Under the pieces are notes generated by a model. The model was not told where the DNA came from. It did no database searches and saw only the letters and a program-made list of their open reading frames with translations. This document shows positions 13,201 through 21,962 of a DNA stretch of 64,000 nucleotides, one piece after another. Within the stretch, counting starts at the first letter, position 1, and each line of letters starts with the position of its first letter. Origin of the DNA: Parapristionchus giblindavisi (lineage: Eukaryota > Nematoda > Chromadorea > Rhabditida > Diplogasteridae). Position numbers and translations under genes: made by a program. Where the stretch lies: positions 1-64,000 of the forward strand of contig CALSFV010000209.1 in the NCBI GenBank assembly GCA_943737045.1. Direction: 5' to 3'.

Positions 13201-13914
13201 GTTATGAAAATTGCTGTAGATATAATACTACAGTAATCATGAATGTTCCGGTAGATATAATACTACAATAGTATTGAAGATTACGGTAGATATAATACTA
13301 CAGCAGTTATGAGGGTTACGGTATTGTTCAGGTACCACCACAATTGTTGCAACTGCAACAACTACCGAATGGAAACATTCACGTGACACTGCCTCTCGGA
13401 CGACCTACCGTACGACCACCGCTGCCACAATTCAAGTACGATTGGGGTTACGGTATTGAAACGAAGAGATTAAAATTACGGTAGAACTATGATTAGAAGT
13501 AGGGTTTACGGAATTTTGGACTAGGGATGGTCGGATGTGAGATTCTCTGCAGCAAAGAAATAAAATGATTTATATTTTTTGTCATGTGGTGTACTGGTGT
13601 GGAATCCACACTGTGGATATGTGGTGTAAAGGATTACTGTAGCCGATGTTTCAGTCGACCTACCGCAGCATCACCGACGGACTCGCAATTGATGTATTCA
13701 TTCGAGCATGAGCCCATCTACGATGTGCCCCCGCCGGATGCTCGTGAGACACCACCCGATGAAGGTACGGTAGTCGACTTTCACCAAAACGCTATTCCAC
13801 TACTTTTCTCCACTACGTGCGCGCGATCGACGTTTACCAAGGGATACTTTTGCAGAGTTCGACTCGCTCTACGGCAGTGTGACCGCGCCTGAGAGTGATT
13901 CTACTGTATGCTAG
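890..13914 (+). CDS. Furrowed-like selectin receptor (FTP, C-type lectin, sushi, TM), 3' part of gene
   Basis: I read 24 exons whose phases all match: 890-950, 1250-1352, 1737-1784, 2380-2445, 2522-2572, 3321-3391, 3655-3728, 5823-5914, 6180-6241, 6299-6375, 6600-6678, 7128-7234, 9611-9682, 10233-10343, 10737-10816, 10879-10978, 11316-11418, 11547-11617, 11754-11845, 12220-12359, 12977-13007, 13332-13435, 13655-13764 and 13856-13914 (stop TAG). Together they give 653 residues. The order is end of a sushi domain, fucolectin-type domain, C-type lectin domain, three sushi domains, one membrane span and a tail. Known of the family: Drosophila Furrowed is a cell-surface, selectin-like protein with this kind of layout. 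Inferred: this is the nematode orthologue, acting in cell-cell recognition or adhesion. The 5' exons and signal peptide lie upstream of the window. Weak points are the donors at 6679 (GTCAGA) and 3392, and the 31-base exon at 12977, which was chosen because it restores phase. Confidence 0.85.
1359..1383 (+). repeat. GATCTTT heptamer repeat in intron
   Basis: Three and a half perfect copies of the 7-mer GATCTTT start four bases after the splice donor. The same heptamer recurs in most introns of this gene. Confidence 0.9.
1514..1630. mobile_element. Hairpin MITE with TTAA ends (CTCTCCGCTCTGGCAA family)
   Basis: A 117-bp near-complete palindrome begins TTAAAGGCACATCCCGAGC and ends in CCCTTTAA. 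The inner arms are CTCTCCGCTCTGGCAA and its complement. The ends suggest a TTAA target site. This is the best preserved copy in the window. Confidence 0.85.
1682..1735 (+). repeat. GATCTTT heptamer repeat next to splice acceptor
   Basis: An imperfect run of the heptamer (TTTGATC, TTTGACC, TTTAATC) continues to the TTTACAG acceptor at 1736. Here the repeat itself supplies the pyrimidine-rich tract. Confidence 0.85.
1790..1908. mobile_element. Hairpin MITE, TTAA family copy
   Basis: It has the same arms as the element at 1514 (CTCTCCCCGCTCTGGC and GCCAGAGCGGAGAG) and lies in an intron of the furrowed-like gene right after exon 1737-1784. Confidence 0.8.
2446..2521 (+). repeat. 76-bp intron made mostly of GATCTTT heptamers
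   Basis: The whole intron between exons 2380-2445 and 2522-2572 is built of perfect and decayed GATCTTT units, from GTGAGT to TTTTTGTAG. Confidence 0.8.
3531..3640. mobile_element. Hairpin MITE, TTAA family, centre deleted
   Basis: The left arm CTCTCCGCTCTGGTAACGC is present, but the right arm is shortened to GAGCGGAGAG. It lies just before the acceptor of exon 3655-3728. Confidence 0.75.
5564..5613. repeat. Perfect 21-bp inverted repeat with 8-base loop
   Basis: TTAAAGAAACTGTACAATCAA at 5564-5584 is exactly complementary to 5593-5613. It is intronic, has no copies elsewhere in the window that I noticed, and carries no target duplication. Confidence 0.85.
6025..6138. mobile_element. Hairpin MITE, TTAA family copy
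   Basis: Arms CTCTACGCTCTAGCAA and TTGCCAGAGCGGAGAG flank a short centre, and the element ends in GTACCTTTAA. The same insertion is present in the duplicated segment at 20639-20753, so it predates that duplication. Confidence 0.8.
6242..6298 (+). repeat. 57-bp intron made of GATCTTT heptamers
   Basis: This very short intron runs from GTTGATCTTT to GATCTTTGCAG and consists almost only of the heptamer. The same intron occurs in the duplicated copy at 20857-20913. Confidence 0.85.
6560..6599 (+). repeat. GATCTTT heptamer run into TTTCAG acceptor
   Basis: Four to five heptamers end directly in the acceptor of exon 6600-6678. The copy in the duplication is at about 21174-21213. Confidence 0.85.
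6835..6952. mobile_element. Hairpin MITE, TTAA family copy
   Basis: Arms CTCTCCGCTCTGGCAACG and TTGCCAGAGCTGAGAG lie in the intron inside the lectin domain. It is shared with the duplicate at 21443-21558. Confidence 0.8.
7921..8358 (-). pseudogene. tRNA-like sequence (tRNA relic or SINE head) split by a palindromic insert
   Basis: On the - strand, 8293-8340 carries a perfect pol III A-box form (TAGCGCAGTGG), and 7930-7968 carries a perfect B-box (GGTTCGAATCC). The two halves are separated by a 324-bp palindromic element at 7969-8292. The ends show partial acceptor-stem pairing. It is either a former tRNA gene or the head of a tRNA-derived SINE. Confidence 0.6.
7969..8292. mobile_element. Palindromic element with CTACTCCGCAATTTTAGG ends
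   Basis: The ends CTACTCCGCAATTTTAGG and CCTAAAATTGCGGAGTAG are perfect inverted repeats. The arms continue as repeated CCAATAATTTGGT-type segments almost to the centre. It has no coding sequence and sits inside a tRNA-like sequence. Confidence 0.85.
8359..8710. mobile_element. 352-bp near-perfect palindrome
   Basis: The arms start ATGGCTCG / CGAGCCAT and stay complementary for about 150 bp each, including ACTTTCCACCCGTTAAAAAA and GAATTCAAATT segments. The centre is near 8535. It is non-coding and MITE-like. Confidence 0.85.
8767..8951. mobile_element. Palindromic AT-rich element
   Basis: Arms TTGGAAAAGTAGAGGAAAAG and CTTTTTCCATCTATTTTTCCAA are imperfect inverted repeats that also share the CAATCACAAAA segment. 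This is the third palindrome in a row in the same intron. Confidence 0.75.
9794..9913 (-). mobile_element. 120-bp short element, inverted copy of 10430-10549
   Basis: It begins CACAGTATTCTGG and ends GAACGCTGTG. It is nearly identical, in reverse complement, to the sequence nested in the MITE at 10388. The ends CACAG/CTGTG form short inverted repeats. Confidence 0.8.
10388..10634. mobile_element. Hairpin MITE (TTAA family) interrupted by the 120-bp element
   Basis: The outer parts are the TTAA MITE: TTAAAGGGACATACTAAGC on the left, and GCCAGAGCGGAGAG to CCTTTAA on the right. At 10430-10549 the left arm is broken by the second element. Confidence 0.8.
11030..11126. mobile_element. Degraded hairpin MITE, TTAA family
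   Basis: A weak left arm (TCTACGCTCTGGTAAC) and right arm (GAGCTGACAGTG) end in GCCTTTAAAC. Recognition rests on the family ends. Confidence 0.55.
11691..12200 (-). repeat. Heptamer repeats in the opposite orientation (GATCAAA on + strand)
   Basis: Runs at about 11701-11740, 11853-11882 and 12148-12199 read AAAGATC on the + strand. This is the reverse complement of the runs in all introns upstream of about 10.7 kb, although the gene strand is the same. Confidence 0.85.
12395..12478 (+). repeat. About 85-bp direct repeat, first copy
   Basis: GGCGAGCGTGCCTCTGACAC to GGTTATTCCATAT is repeated at about 13018-13108 in the next intron with about 85% identity. Confidence 0.75.
12478..12589. mobile_element. 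112-bp palindrome with ATGCATCGTTACATTTGCC ends
   Basis: The ends TATGCATCGTTACATTTGCC and the exact complement enclose a GC-rich centre (CGCCGTAACGACGGCG). It lies in the intron after exon 12220-12359 and directly follows a repeat copy. Confidence 0.85.
13018..13108 (+). repeat. About 85-bp direct repeat, second copy
   Basis: Second copy of the 12395-12478 sequence. It starts about ten bases after the donor of the 31-base exon 12977-13007. No palindrome has inserted next to this copy. Confidence 0.75.
13175..13325 (+). repeat. Minisatellite, about 40-bp unit, four copies
   Basis: The unit contains TACGGTAGATATAATACTAC followed by a variable stretch with AGTTATGA. Four imperfect units fill the intron before exon 13332-13435. 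Confidence 0.75.
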
Positions 13915-15000
13915 TTGCGGTGTGTCTACCGTAACCTTCCTATCGTATACCTCTCCATGAACGGGTTTCAGGCCACAAAAGTCAATAATTGGTCACATTT
14001 TAAAGGAATTTCCACAAAATGCATATCAGCTCAATGATCACACGTGTTTTTGTCATAATTTTTAATTTTTTTGAAATCACAAAATTTAGAAATAATTGAT
14101 ATTTCATTATTAATCGATACTCATAACAAATTCTGGCTTAGACTTGAAAAGACCTGTAAACTCCCTCCAATCAATCAATACTTACTCTGTAATTAATGAT
14201 TTATCGATCGATTTTTTATCTTTAATCAATAATTTATCGATTGATTCAGAACGACGTTCTTTTGTATATTTCAAATTGTATATTAACGTTTTGTCCATAA
14301 CTTATTCCTTGCTCACTAATGATAAATACGAATATTTCATTTGTTGAATCTGAACTGACTTATTTCGGAAGCAATTATTTTAAACATTCAAATGAACCTT
14401 TATGATGAGTTGCTCTTATCCACTGTAAAAGAATGCGAATAATATTGTTTTAGATTTACAAGTGGAAATAATGAAAATTGAAATTGCGAAGGTTCATCTA
14501 CATAAATGTATATTATGATTTTGTTCCTTGATCTCTTTCTTGACTATTTATCTCAAACTCTCTTTTTCCTGTCCATAATCGATATATCATGGATGGTATA
14601 ATTTTTACTGGGTTAGATAAAGACAAGAAATACAAAGTGCTTGAGGGCGATAATTTGAGAGATTTCCTGTATCTACTTCCATAATCACATTCACAAATGA
14701 TCTTTACACAGTCTATCGCTGGATTTTTTGTCTATTATTGGAATAGTGATAAAGATAATAACCGTTTATGCTGATTTCTTTTGTATTAACGTCTACATCA
14801 TTTGGCATACTTTATTCACGACAATAAATATTGAAATTTTTAACAAATATACGACAAAATTTGATTAATAATAGTTTATGATATTGTAAAGTGCACGTTA
14901 TTTCTATCAGAAGAGCAGATGTATGAAAATGAACTATTCTCACTGACTTGTATGGCCAAATATGTTAAATATAACAGTTAACAGGTCTTATGCTCCATGG
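13915..15000. other. Intergenic, 3' flank of two genes
   Basis: I see no gene. A stretch at about 14030-14140 is the reverse complement of sequence at 41010-41160 and 48830-48980 (contains CACGTGTTTTTGTCATAATT), so it is a dispersed repeat. TTTATT at 14811-14816 is the likely poly(A) signal of P1 on the - strand. Confidence 0.6.
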
Positions 15001-15007
15001 ATAACAC

Positions 15008-16075
15008 TCATTTCTCTGTGTGTTTGCATATAACAACACGAATATCTACGATACTACCATAACTCCAACGTCCACCAGAACAAACCGGAGATTTATAGAT
15101 GGGAAGCATTGTAGTATTAAAGGTATTTAAGTGTGACCAGTTAAATCCTTCCCAGCAATGGAACTCATCGCCATCTCTATACGCGTTGATTCCAATGGGC
15201 AAATCATCTTCACAGTCAGATTTTGTATGTAAGAAGCATTGTGAGTCGAACGTTCTTGTTCCATTATTTGATATATGGGTTTAGATTCTCTCATTGTTAC
15301 TCAACAAATACAAACTACCAGTATCATTGATTGATCTTCCGAAGAAGGTCATATCCCACCGATAAAGGTAAATGTCACCATCATTGTCACATTTATACTT
15401 TCCGTTCGAATAAATAAGTTTGCCGGGTTGATTGGGAGTGGTTGACTGTTTCAATAAGTTACTTTCCGTTGTCGCATCTACGGATGGCGTAGGTGGTATA
15501 GGCGAAGCGCACTCTTCTTTGAAAGCAAGGAGTTTGTTGGAATTGGGGACATCGTCATCATGCAAAATATCACAAGTCAGCGAATTTGCATCGTATTGGA
15601 GCGTTTTGCACTCGGGATTCTGAAATCATGAATATATTGAGCAATATTGAAGAATATTTTACCTTTTGACAATCTTGAATACATTTCAGAAACAGTTTGA
15701 ATTCCTTTGGAAGTTGATCATATTTGTTCTTGCCAACGCGGACACGAATCATTTGTGCCTATGAGAAAAACATTACAATTATATCAAGAATTATGTAATT
15801 TAGATTTTCAATATTAGATAGTAAATATTTGAGAATTAACAATACTAAAGAGGCTATAAAATATTAGGTTAGTGGTGTCATTTCAAATATGTATTTTTTC
15901 CAAAAAAAATTATTTCCAGATTTTTAAATGATTACAGTCGATGGTGTAAATATGTTTAAAGAGCAGAGCTAATGTACTATCAATATGAAAAACATGCTTA
16001 TTGTTAAATCCTCGGAGAAAAAAATAGTACCTCGGAGAGAGCAATAATCAGGAAAACTACTGTGAGCTTGATCAT
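15008..16075 (-). pseudogene. P1: secreted PAN_3/CW-like protein gene with one premature stop
   Basis: Three exons on the - strand: 16031-16075 (signal peptide starting M-I-K-L-T-V-V-F-L), 15663-15758 and 15008-15619. Splice sites and phases match the other copies. The product resembles a nematode PAN_3 (CW) module: R-V-x-V-G-K start, a C-x3-C pair, N-P-E-C, then T-C-D-I and L-L-A-F-K-E-E-C. A Thr/Pro-rich linker and a Cys-rich C-terminus with V-C-S-G-G-R-W follow. An in-frame TAA at 15281-15283 interrupts exon 3, but the frame stays open on both sides, so the loss is recent or read through. The C-terminus runs four residues past the usual end (H-T-E-K). Confidence 0.75.
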
Positions 16076-16245
16076 GGTTAAGTGAATGAATGAAGAATCT
16101 TGGGACTTTGACTGAGAGGAATATGGTGGTACCATGGTAATTCATTAACTCTAAAGAAATTCGATGGATCGTCAATTCGCCTCCGTATATTTTATTGACA
16201 GAAGCGAGAGCACAAGGACTTTATGCTACGTTGCAATTGGCGTTT
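16076..16245 (-). promoter_or_regulatory. Conserved 165-bp upstream block of P1
   Basis: The same block precedes P4, P5, P6, P8, P10 and, with inserts, P9, P11 and P12. Landmarks are GCATAAAGTCCTTGTGCTC, CTTCTGTCAATAAAATATAC, TCTTTAGAGTTAATGAATTAC and GTCCCAAGATTCTTCATTC just before the ATG. Strong conservation beyond the transcript suggests promoter and 5' UTR function (inference). Confidence 0.6.
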
Positions 16246-16860
16246 TTTCTTCAAAAGGCAAAAACATAAGAGGAACTTTGATTTTACTCATTCCATGAAA
16301 CAAATAAATGCGTATTAATTATCACGACACTATCCAGAGTACATAAACGCTCTCACCGGAAGTGTGACGGACGGCGGATGGGGGGGGGGGCTTGGGGGTT
16401 AGTGTTTGAGACGCTTGGTAGCCTCCAATCTGGTCACCGATCACTCTGGGCGATCGAGTGTTCATTTTCTTTTGCCAGAATGTGAATCGAATCGTCTGTG
16501 CCTATGATTTAAATTTTACTGGGTTAGATAAAGACAAGAAGTGCAAACTGTTTGAGGGTGAGAATTGGAGAGACTTCCTGTATCAACTTCCATAATCACA
16601 TTCACAAATGATCTTTACACAGTCTATCGCTGGATTTTTGGTCTACTATTGGAATAGTGATAAAGATAATAACCGTGTATGCTGCTTTACGTTGCGTTAA
16701 CGTCTACACCACTTGACATTCTTTATTCACGACAATAGATATTGAAATCAGAAACAAATATATGACATAAGTTGATCAATAATAGTTTATGATATTGAAA
16801 TGTGTAAGTTATTTAAATAACAAGAGGGATGTATTTATACATATTTTAATAGCCGGGAAA
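16246..16860. other. Intergenic between P1 and P2
   Basis: It holds a G10 run near 16381-16390 and a copy of the sequence downstream of P1 (16515-16750). TTTATT at 16732-16737 is the likely - strand poly(A) signal of P2. No gene is seen. Confidence 0.6.
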
Positions 16861-16864
16861 ATCA

Positions 16865-17923
16865 CTATTTACATGAAACAGAATTTATAAGTACGGGACT
16901 ACCATACCTCCAACGTCTACCCGAACAAACTGGCGATTTATTGATGGATATTCGACCCGTTAATTCGGGATTTAAGTATGACCAGTTATATCCTTCTAAG
17001 CAACGAAACTCATTACCATCTCTATACGCGTTTAATCCAATGGGCAAATCATCTTCACAGTCAGACTTTGTATGTAAGAAACATGGTGAGTCGAGTGCTT
17101 CTTTTAAATTTTCAAATATTCGGATTCTGAAGCTCTCGCTGTTATGGAAGTGGTAGTAGTTATTATAATCCATGAGTGATCTACCGACATTGGTACTATT
17201 CCTCCAATCAAGGTAAATATCACCGCCATTATCACATATATAATTTCCATTCGAATAAATAAGTTTGCCGGGTTGATTGGGAGCGGTTGACTGTTCCAAT
17301 AAGTTAGTTTCCGTTGTCTCATCTACGGATGGCGTAGGTGGTATATCCGTAGCGCATTCTTCCTTGAAAGCAATAAGTTTGTTGGAATTGGGGATATCAT
17401 CCTCTTGCGAAATATGACAAGTCAGCGAATTCACATCGTATTGGAGTGTTTTGCACTCGGAATTCTGAAAGAATGAAAATAATGAGCAATATTGAAGAAT
17501 ATTTTACCTTTTGACAATCTTGAATACATTTCAGAAACAGCTTGAATTCCTTTGGAAGTTGATCATATTTGTTCTTGCCAACGCGGACACGAATCATTTG
17601 TGCCTATGAGGAAAACATTACAATTATATCAAGAATTATGTAATTTAGATTTTCAATATTAGATAGTAAATATTTGAGAATTAATAATACTAAAGAGGCT
17701 ATAAAATATTAGGTTAGTGGTGTAATTTCAAATATGTATTTTTTTCCAAAAAAAAAATTATTTCCAGATTTTTAAATGAGAACAGTCGATGGTGTCAATA
17801 TGTTTAAAGAGCAGAGCTAATGTACTATCAATATGAAAAACATGCTTATTGTTAAAACCTCGGAGAAAAAAATAGTACCTCGGAGAGAGCAATAAACAGG
17901 AAAACTACTGTGATCTTGATCAT
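16865..17923 (-). CDS. P2: secreted PAN_3/CW-like Cys-rich protein
   Basis: Exons 17879-17923, 17508-17603 and 16865-17464 (- strand) join in phase to 246 residues. Residues 1-17 are a short hydrophobic signal peptide. Residues 18-75 or so form the PAN_3/CW-like module, with C-x3-C followed by N-S-E-C and I-A-F-K-E-E-C. A Thr/Pro/Ser-rich linker follows, then a variable segment between Y-I-C-D-N-G-G-D-I-Y and S-P-C. The conserved end has C-x5-C spacing, N-A-Y-R-D-G-N-E-F-R-C and V-C-S-G-R-R-W. The last segment resembles DUF281-type nematode domains (tentative). Function is unknown; it is likely secreted. Only about 75 bp of the family promoter remain upstream (to about 17998), so expression may differ from the other copies. 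Confidence 0.75.
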
Positions 17924-17997
17924 TGTAAAGTACGAATGAATGAAGAATCTTGGGACAAAGACTGAGAGGAGTAAAGTGGTGTCATGGTAATTCATGG

Positions 17998-18103
17998 AAC
18001 TGGATTGGCCTTGAAGTATCATTGACCTAGCGGTGACAACCCGCAGGACTTCGTGTGCCTTGAATAACGAGTTGTACCTTTACCCCTATCCTTTTTCTAC
18101 AGC
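17998..18103. other. Promoter break point upstream of P2
   Basis: Family promoter similarity stops near 17998. The following bases (GACCTAGCGGTGACAACCCG region) are shared, inverted, with 38390-38420 and 46185-46215. Confidence 0.55.
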
Positions 18104-18598
18104 CCCGCAGAATTTCCCTTCGTGCATGTGATCCCGGGGATCCCCCTGTGCTCCTCGAATTATCGAATATCAGGTGTGAAAATTGTGACTATTGTTTTCC
18201 AATTATTCTACAAATATATTCCCTTTATTCTATATTTATTCTATTTTCCCTATTTTCTCAAAGAAAGTTTGGAATTTTTGAAAGCTTGTCAACTAAATTG
18301 TGCTAAGAAATAAAATGCCGAAAAAGTCACTTTGAGATTGATATTGCCGAACCGTTCGCGAGTTCTTCAATATTATCGCGGGGCATTTGCCAAAAATTAA
18401 TTATATCCAATATGTGCTCTCGGGCTACAAATACATAAAATTCCAAACATCTTTGATAAAATAGGTCAAGTAAAGGGGAAAATAATAGTAACAATTGTAA
18501 CAGGTGATAAGCAACATTGACAGCACAATAATTCGAGGAGCACGGGGGGATCCCCGGGATCCCCGGGATCACATGCACGAAGGGAGATACTGCGGAGT
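18104..18598. mobile_element. Inverted-repeat element with GATCCCGGGGATCCC arms
   Basis: The left end (TTCGTGCATGTGATCCCGGG, then GTGCTCCTCGAATTAT) is mirrored at 18527-18598, where GATCCCCGG occurs twice. About 350 bp between the arms show no coding sequence that I can support. It separates P2 from P3. Confidence 0.8.
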
Positions 18599-18834
18599 AT
18601 GTGTTGATATATATCCACCGCGTATGCTGCTTTGTTTTGTATTAATATCTAAATCACTTGACATACTTTATTCACGACAATAAATATTGAAATCAGAAAC
18701 AAATATATGACATAAGTTGATCAATAATAGTTTATGCACAGTGCATTCACTACTTATTTCAATCTATTATTTCAATTTATTTTTATTTCAATCACATGGG
18801 CGGATGCATAATAGCAGGGGAAAGTACTATTCAC

Positions 18835-19370
18835 CAGGGTTGTGCGGAAAATTTTCCGACCGGAAAAATTTTCCGGTTTTTCCGACCCCTTTTCGGAAAA
18901 TTTTCCGGTCGGAAAATTTTCCGAAAAAATACCGGAAAACCGGAAAAAAATTAAATGCTGTACAGAGTGAAAAAATACTTATGAAACACAACATTTGAAG
19001 ATTTTTTGGTCATTTTTATCAGACTGGTTATAGTTCTTACCCATGATTCGCTAATAATCATCAATAATAAAGTATATATGCAGTGTTGTTCCTTAACGTG
19101 AACATTCGACTCCTAGAATTCTAAGCTTCGCATTGTTCGTTAATATGTTTTAGGATGATTGTTATCTTTTATTAGCTGCTAAATGATTTTTGATCATTAC
19201 TATGTTCACTTTGATTGTTTTTGAAAGTAATTGTTAGACAAAACACTACAAAATGCGTTTTACAGAATTTTTTCCGGATTTTCCGGTTTTTCCGGATTTT
19301 TTCCGGTTTTTTTGACCGGAAAAAAAGTTTTCCGAAATTTTTTCCGAAAATTATTTTCCGCACAACCCTG
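18835..19370. mobile_element. hAT-like MITE with exact 8-bp target duplication
   Basis: The terminal inverted repeats CAGGGTTGTGCGGAAAA/TTTTCCGCACAACCCTG are perfect. Target duplications CTATTCAC are at 18827-18834 and 19371-19378. The 536-bp element is rich in TTTTCCGG repeats and has no transposase. The CAGGG ends and the 8-bp duplication are typical of hAT elements (established). It sits exactly at the stop codon of P3. Confidence 0.93.
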
Positions 19371-20398
19371 CTATTCACAGACAACTACACTGATATCTAC
19401 GATACTACCATAACTCCAACGTCCACCCGAACAAACTGGGGATTTATTGATGGGAAGCATCGTAGTTGATCCGGTATTTAAGTATGACCAGTTATATCCT
19501 TTCAAGCAACGGAACTCATTATCATCTCTATACGCGTTGACTCCAACGGGAACACTATCTTCACAGCCAGATTTTGTATGCAAGAAGCATTGTGAGTTGA
19601 GCGAATCTTTCATACTAATCAATATTGGGAAACTGATGCTGTTACTGTTACGCATCCAATAGTAACTACTATTAGGCACGAGTGATTTTCCGACCGCTGT
19701 CCTATTCCGCAACTCAATATAAATATCACCGCCATTATCGCATATATACGTTCCATTCAAATTAATAAGTTTGCCCGAAAGATTGGGAGTGGTTGACAGT
19801 CCTAATAAGTTACTTTCCGTTGTCGCTTCTAAGGATGGCGTAGGTGATATAGGCGAAGCGCACTCTTCTTTGCAAGCAAGCAGTTTGTTGGAATTGGGGA
19901 TATCATCATCTTGCGAAATATCACAAGTCGATGAATTCACATTGTATTGGAGTGTTTTGCACTCGGAATTCTGAAAGCATGAAAATATTGAACAATAGTG
20001 AAGAATATTTTACCTGTTGACAATCTTGAATACATTTCAGAAACATTTTGAATTCCTTTGGAAGTTGACCAGATTGACTCTTTCCAACTCGGACACGAAT
20101 CATTTGTGCCTATCATGAAAAATAAGATTATAATTTAATCAAGAATTATGTAATGAATTATGCTAGGCTTTGAATATTTGATTGTGTTTGAAAATTAATA
20201 TTACTAAAGAGGTCATAAAATATTACGTTGGTACTGTAATTTCAAATATGCACTTTATTCCAAAAAAAAATTAACCCAGCTTTTTTAAAATGAGAACAGT
20301 CGGTGATATTTTTACAGAGCATGGCTAATGTGCAATCAATATGAAGCTTATTGTTAAAAATAGTACCTCGGAAAGAGCAATAATCAGGAAAAATACGG
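19371..20398 (-). pseudogene. P3: PAN_3/CW-like gene whose start was lost at a duplication junction
   Basis: Exon 3 (19371-19970) and exon 2 (20014-20109) are intact and in phase and encode the same protein type as P2. Exon 1 survives only from about 20367 to 20398: the V-F-L-I-I-A-L-S-E part of the signal peptide is there, but the upstream ATG and promoter are replaced by unrelated sequence leading into the copied lectin segment. I find no in-frame ATG in the new sequence. At the 3' end a hAT-like MITE follows the stop, so the transcript would include 536 extra bases before the old poly(A) signal (18667-18672). Confidence 0.75.
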
Positions 20399-20638
20399 TA
20401 CCACACACACAATACCACACATTATTTAAGTGTCTCCGTGGCAGTGTGGTAACAATGACTCGCCCTCACTCCAACATCTCGGGGTGCTGGACGGTTCGTG
20501 CTATGCTGCATCGAAGATCAAGGTAAGCAGAGGCTTTGGATGAGAATTATTTTGGTTACTCAGAAAATCGATCTATCGCTAACAGAATGTCCCTAGCTTA
20601 TTTAAAACAAAACGTAACACGAATCCACCGGGGTTTTA

Positions 20639-20753
20639 AGGCACACCCGAGCTAATTTGAAACTCTCTGCTCTGGCAATGTTCTCTGGTTTATTTTTCTA
20701 CGAGAGACTTTTGCCAGAGCGGAGAGTCAAATTAGCTCTAGGTGTACCTTTAA
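20639..20753. mobile_element. Hairpin MITE (TTAA family), duplicate of 6025-6138
   Basis: It was carried along with the lectin segment. The left arm here (AACTCTCTGCTCTGGCAATG) is closer to the family consensus than in the source copy. Confidence 0.8.
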
Positions 20754-21442
20754 AGAGTTGCAGTATTAACACTAAAATCGAGTTTATATTAAAGGCGGAC
20801 TGGCCTCGCGCCGTGAGAGTGTGCACGGATGCTGTGGGAGGAACGCTGCCGATGAGGTTGATCTTTGATCTCTAAATGTTGAAGTTTTGATCTTTGATCT
20901 TTGATCTTTGCAGACTTCATGATGCTGGCATGAACTTCCTCGGGCCTACTCTTGAAGGACTTCGAGCACCAGCTCCATTCTATTGGATAGGTAGATTTGA
21001 GATTCAATTTTTTTTTAAATCAAACCATTTATTGCGTTTTAACGTGGGCCTCTGCCAAAACTTGGCAATAACCAATTCAAAAGAGGAAGGTGTTTAATTT
21101 CATTGCCAGTCTCCTGATCACTCAACCCATATTTGGTCAAGAACTATAGAACAATATCGATATTTCATCTCGTGATCTTTGATCTTTGATTTTTGATCTT
21201 TGATCTCTTTCAGGGGTCGTGTCCGATCTAAACGAGTGGCGCTACGCCGACGGAGCTCCGGTCGGTCCGATGGAGACCCACTTCCCTGATAAGTCAGAGC
21301 TTTTTTGCAAATATAAAACATTTTTAGTCCAGGTCAGAGTCTATTTGACATAAATAAAATATTGTGATTAAATTTCATGCACTAATCTGAGAAAATTAAT
21401 AGGCACATTACAAGATTCCAATTTCATATATTTTATTGATGC

Positions 21443-21558
21443 AAGCTAATACTTACTACGCGAATTCTACTCTCCGCTCTGGCAACGCTGTCTCGTTGAC
21501 AAAGAAAGCGAGAGAGTATTGCCAGAGCTGAGAGTTTCAAATTATTTCGGGGTGTGCT
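21443..21558. mobile_element. Hairpin MITE (TTAA family), duplicate of 6835-6952
   Basis: It is nearly identical to the source copy and was carried along in the segmental duplication. Confidence 0.8.
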
Positions 21559-21962
21559 TTAACATTACTGTTTAACTAGTGCGAACTACAGTATTCAATT
21601 GAATATTGCTTAATAAAAATAATATTTATACGTATTCATGAACAAACAATGAAACGTGTAATAAAAGAAAATGAAACGAAATGAATCGATAAACGAAGAT
21701 GATAATGCTAACGAAAATTAATTGCTTTATTGCAGACAGTTGGCATCCACCGATGGCGAGGCTATCGTTCTATCTCGGGAGGCTGGATGGAGATGGGCGG
21801 TTGGTCTGCAGACTGGATGGAATCATTTCGTGTGTCAGAGTAGTGAGTCATTGTTAATTAATTTATTTATTTATTTATCCACGCCCGAGCCTCACGAGAC
21901 AAGTGGTCATTTAAAAAGGAAAAGAACATAATATTATATAGATTCTCCGATATTCATTTTCA

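Larger units (their letters stand above)
11754..13914 (+). other. Transmembrane span and cytoplasmic tail
   Basis: Exon 11754-11845 encodes about 20 hydrophobic residues rich in Ala, Leu, Ile and Val. It is followed by R-H-A-R, a seven-glycine run, a Gln/Leu-rich stretch and Pro-rich segments. The tail of about 145 residues contains E-P-I-Y-D-V-P-P-P, a Tyr motif of the Y-D-x-P type bound by Crk-family SH2 domains when phosphorylated (known for p130Cas). It also has a second Tyr in the acidic C-terminus. A signalling role of these tyrosines is inference. Confidence 0.7.
20427..21962 (+). pseudogene. Partial copy of the furrowed-like C-type lectin domain
   Basis: It corresponds to 5820-7360 of the main gene. 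All five lectin exons are present, with open frames and splice sites: about 20427-20522, 20795-20856, 20914-20990, 21215-21293 and 21743-21849. The copy also carries the two hairpin MITEs and the heptamer introns. It has no start, no signal peptide, and no sushi or membrane exons, so it is a fragment unless it is spliced to something else. The first 250 bases or so differ clearly from the source, while the rest is nearly identical. Confidence 0.85.

Noticed and set aside
15432..15623. Recurring frames antisense to the PAN_3/CW-like exon 3 (also at 19447, 19771, 28634, 41973 and others)
   Set aside because: They are shadows of conserved coding exons on the other strand.
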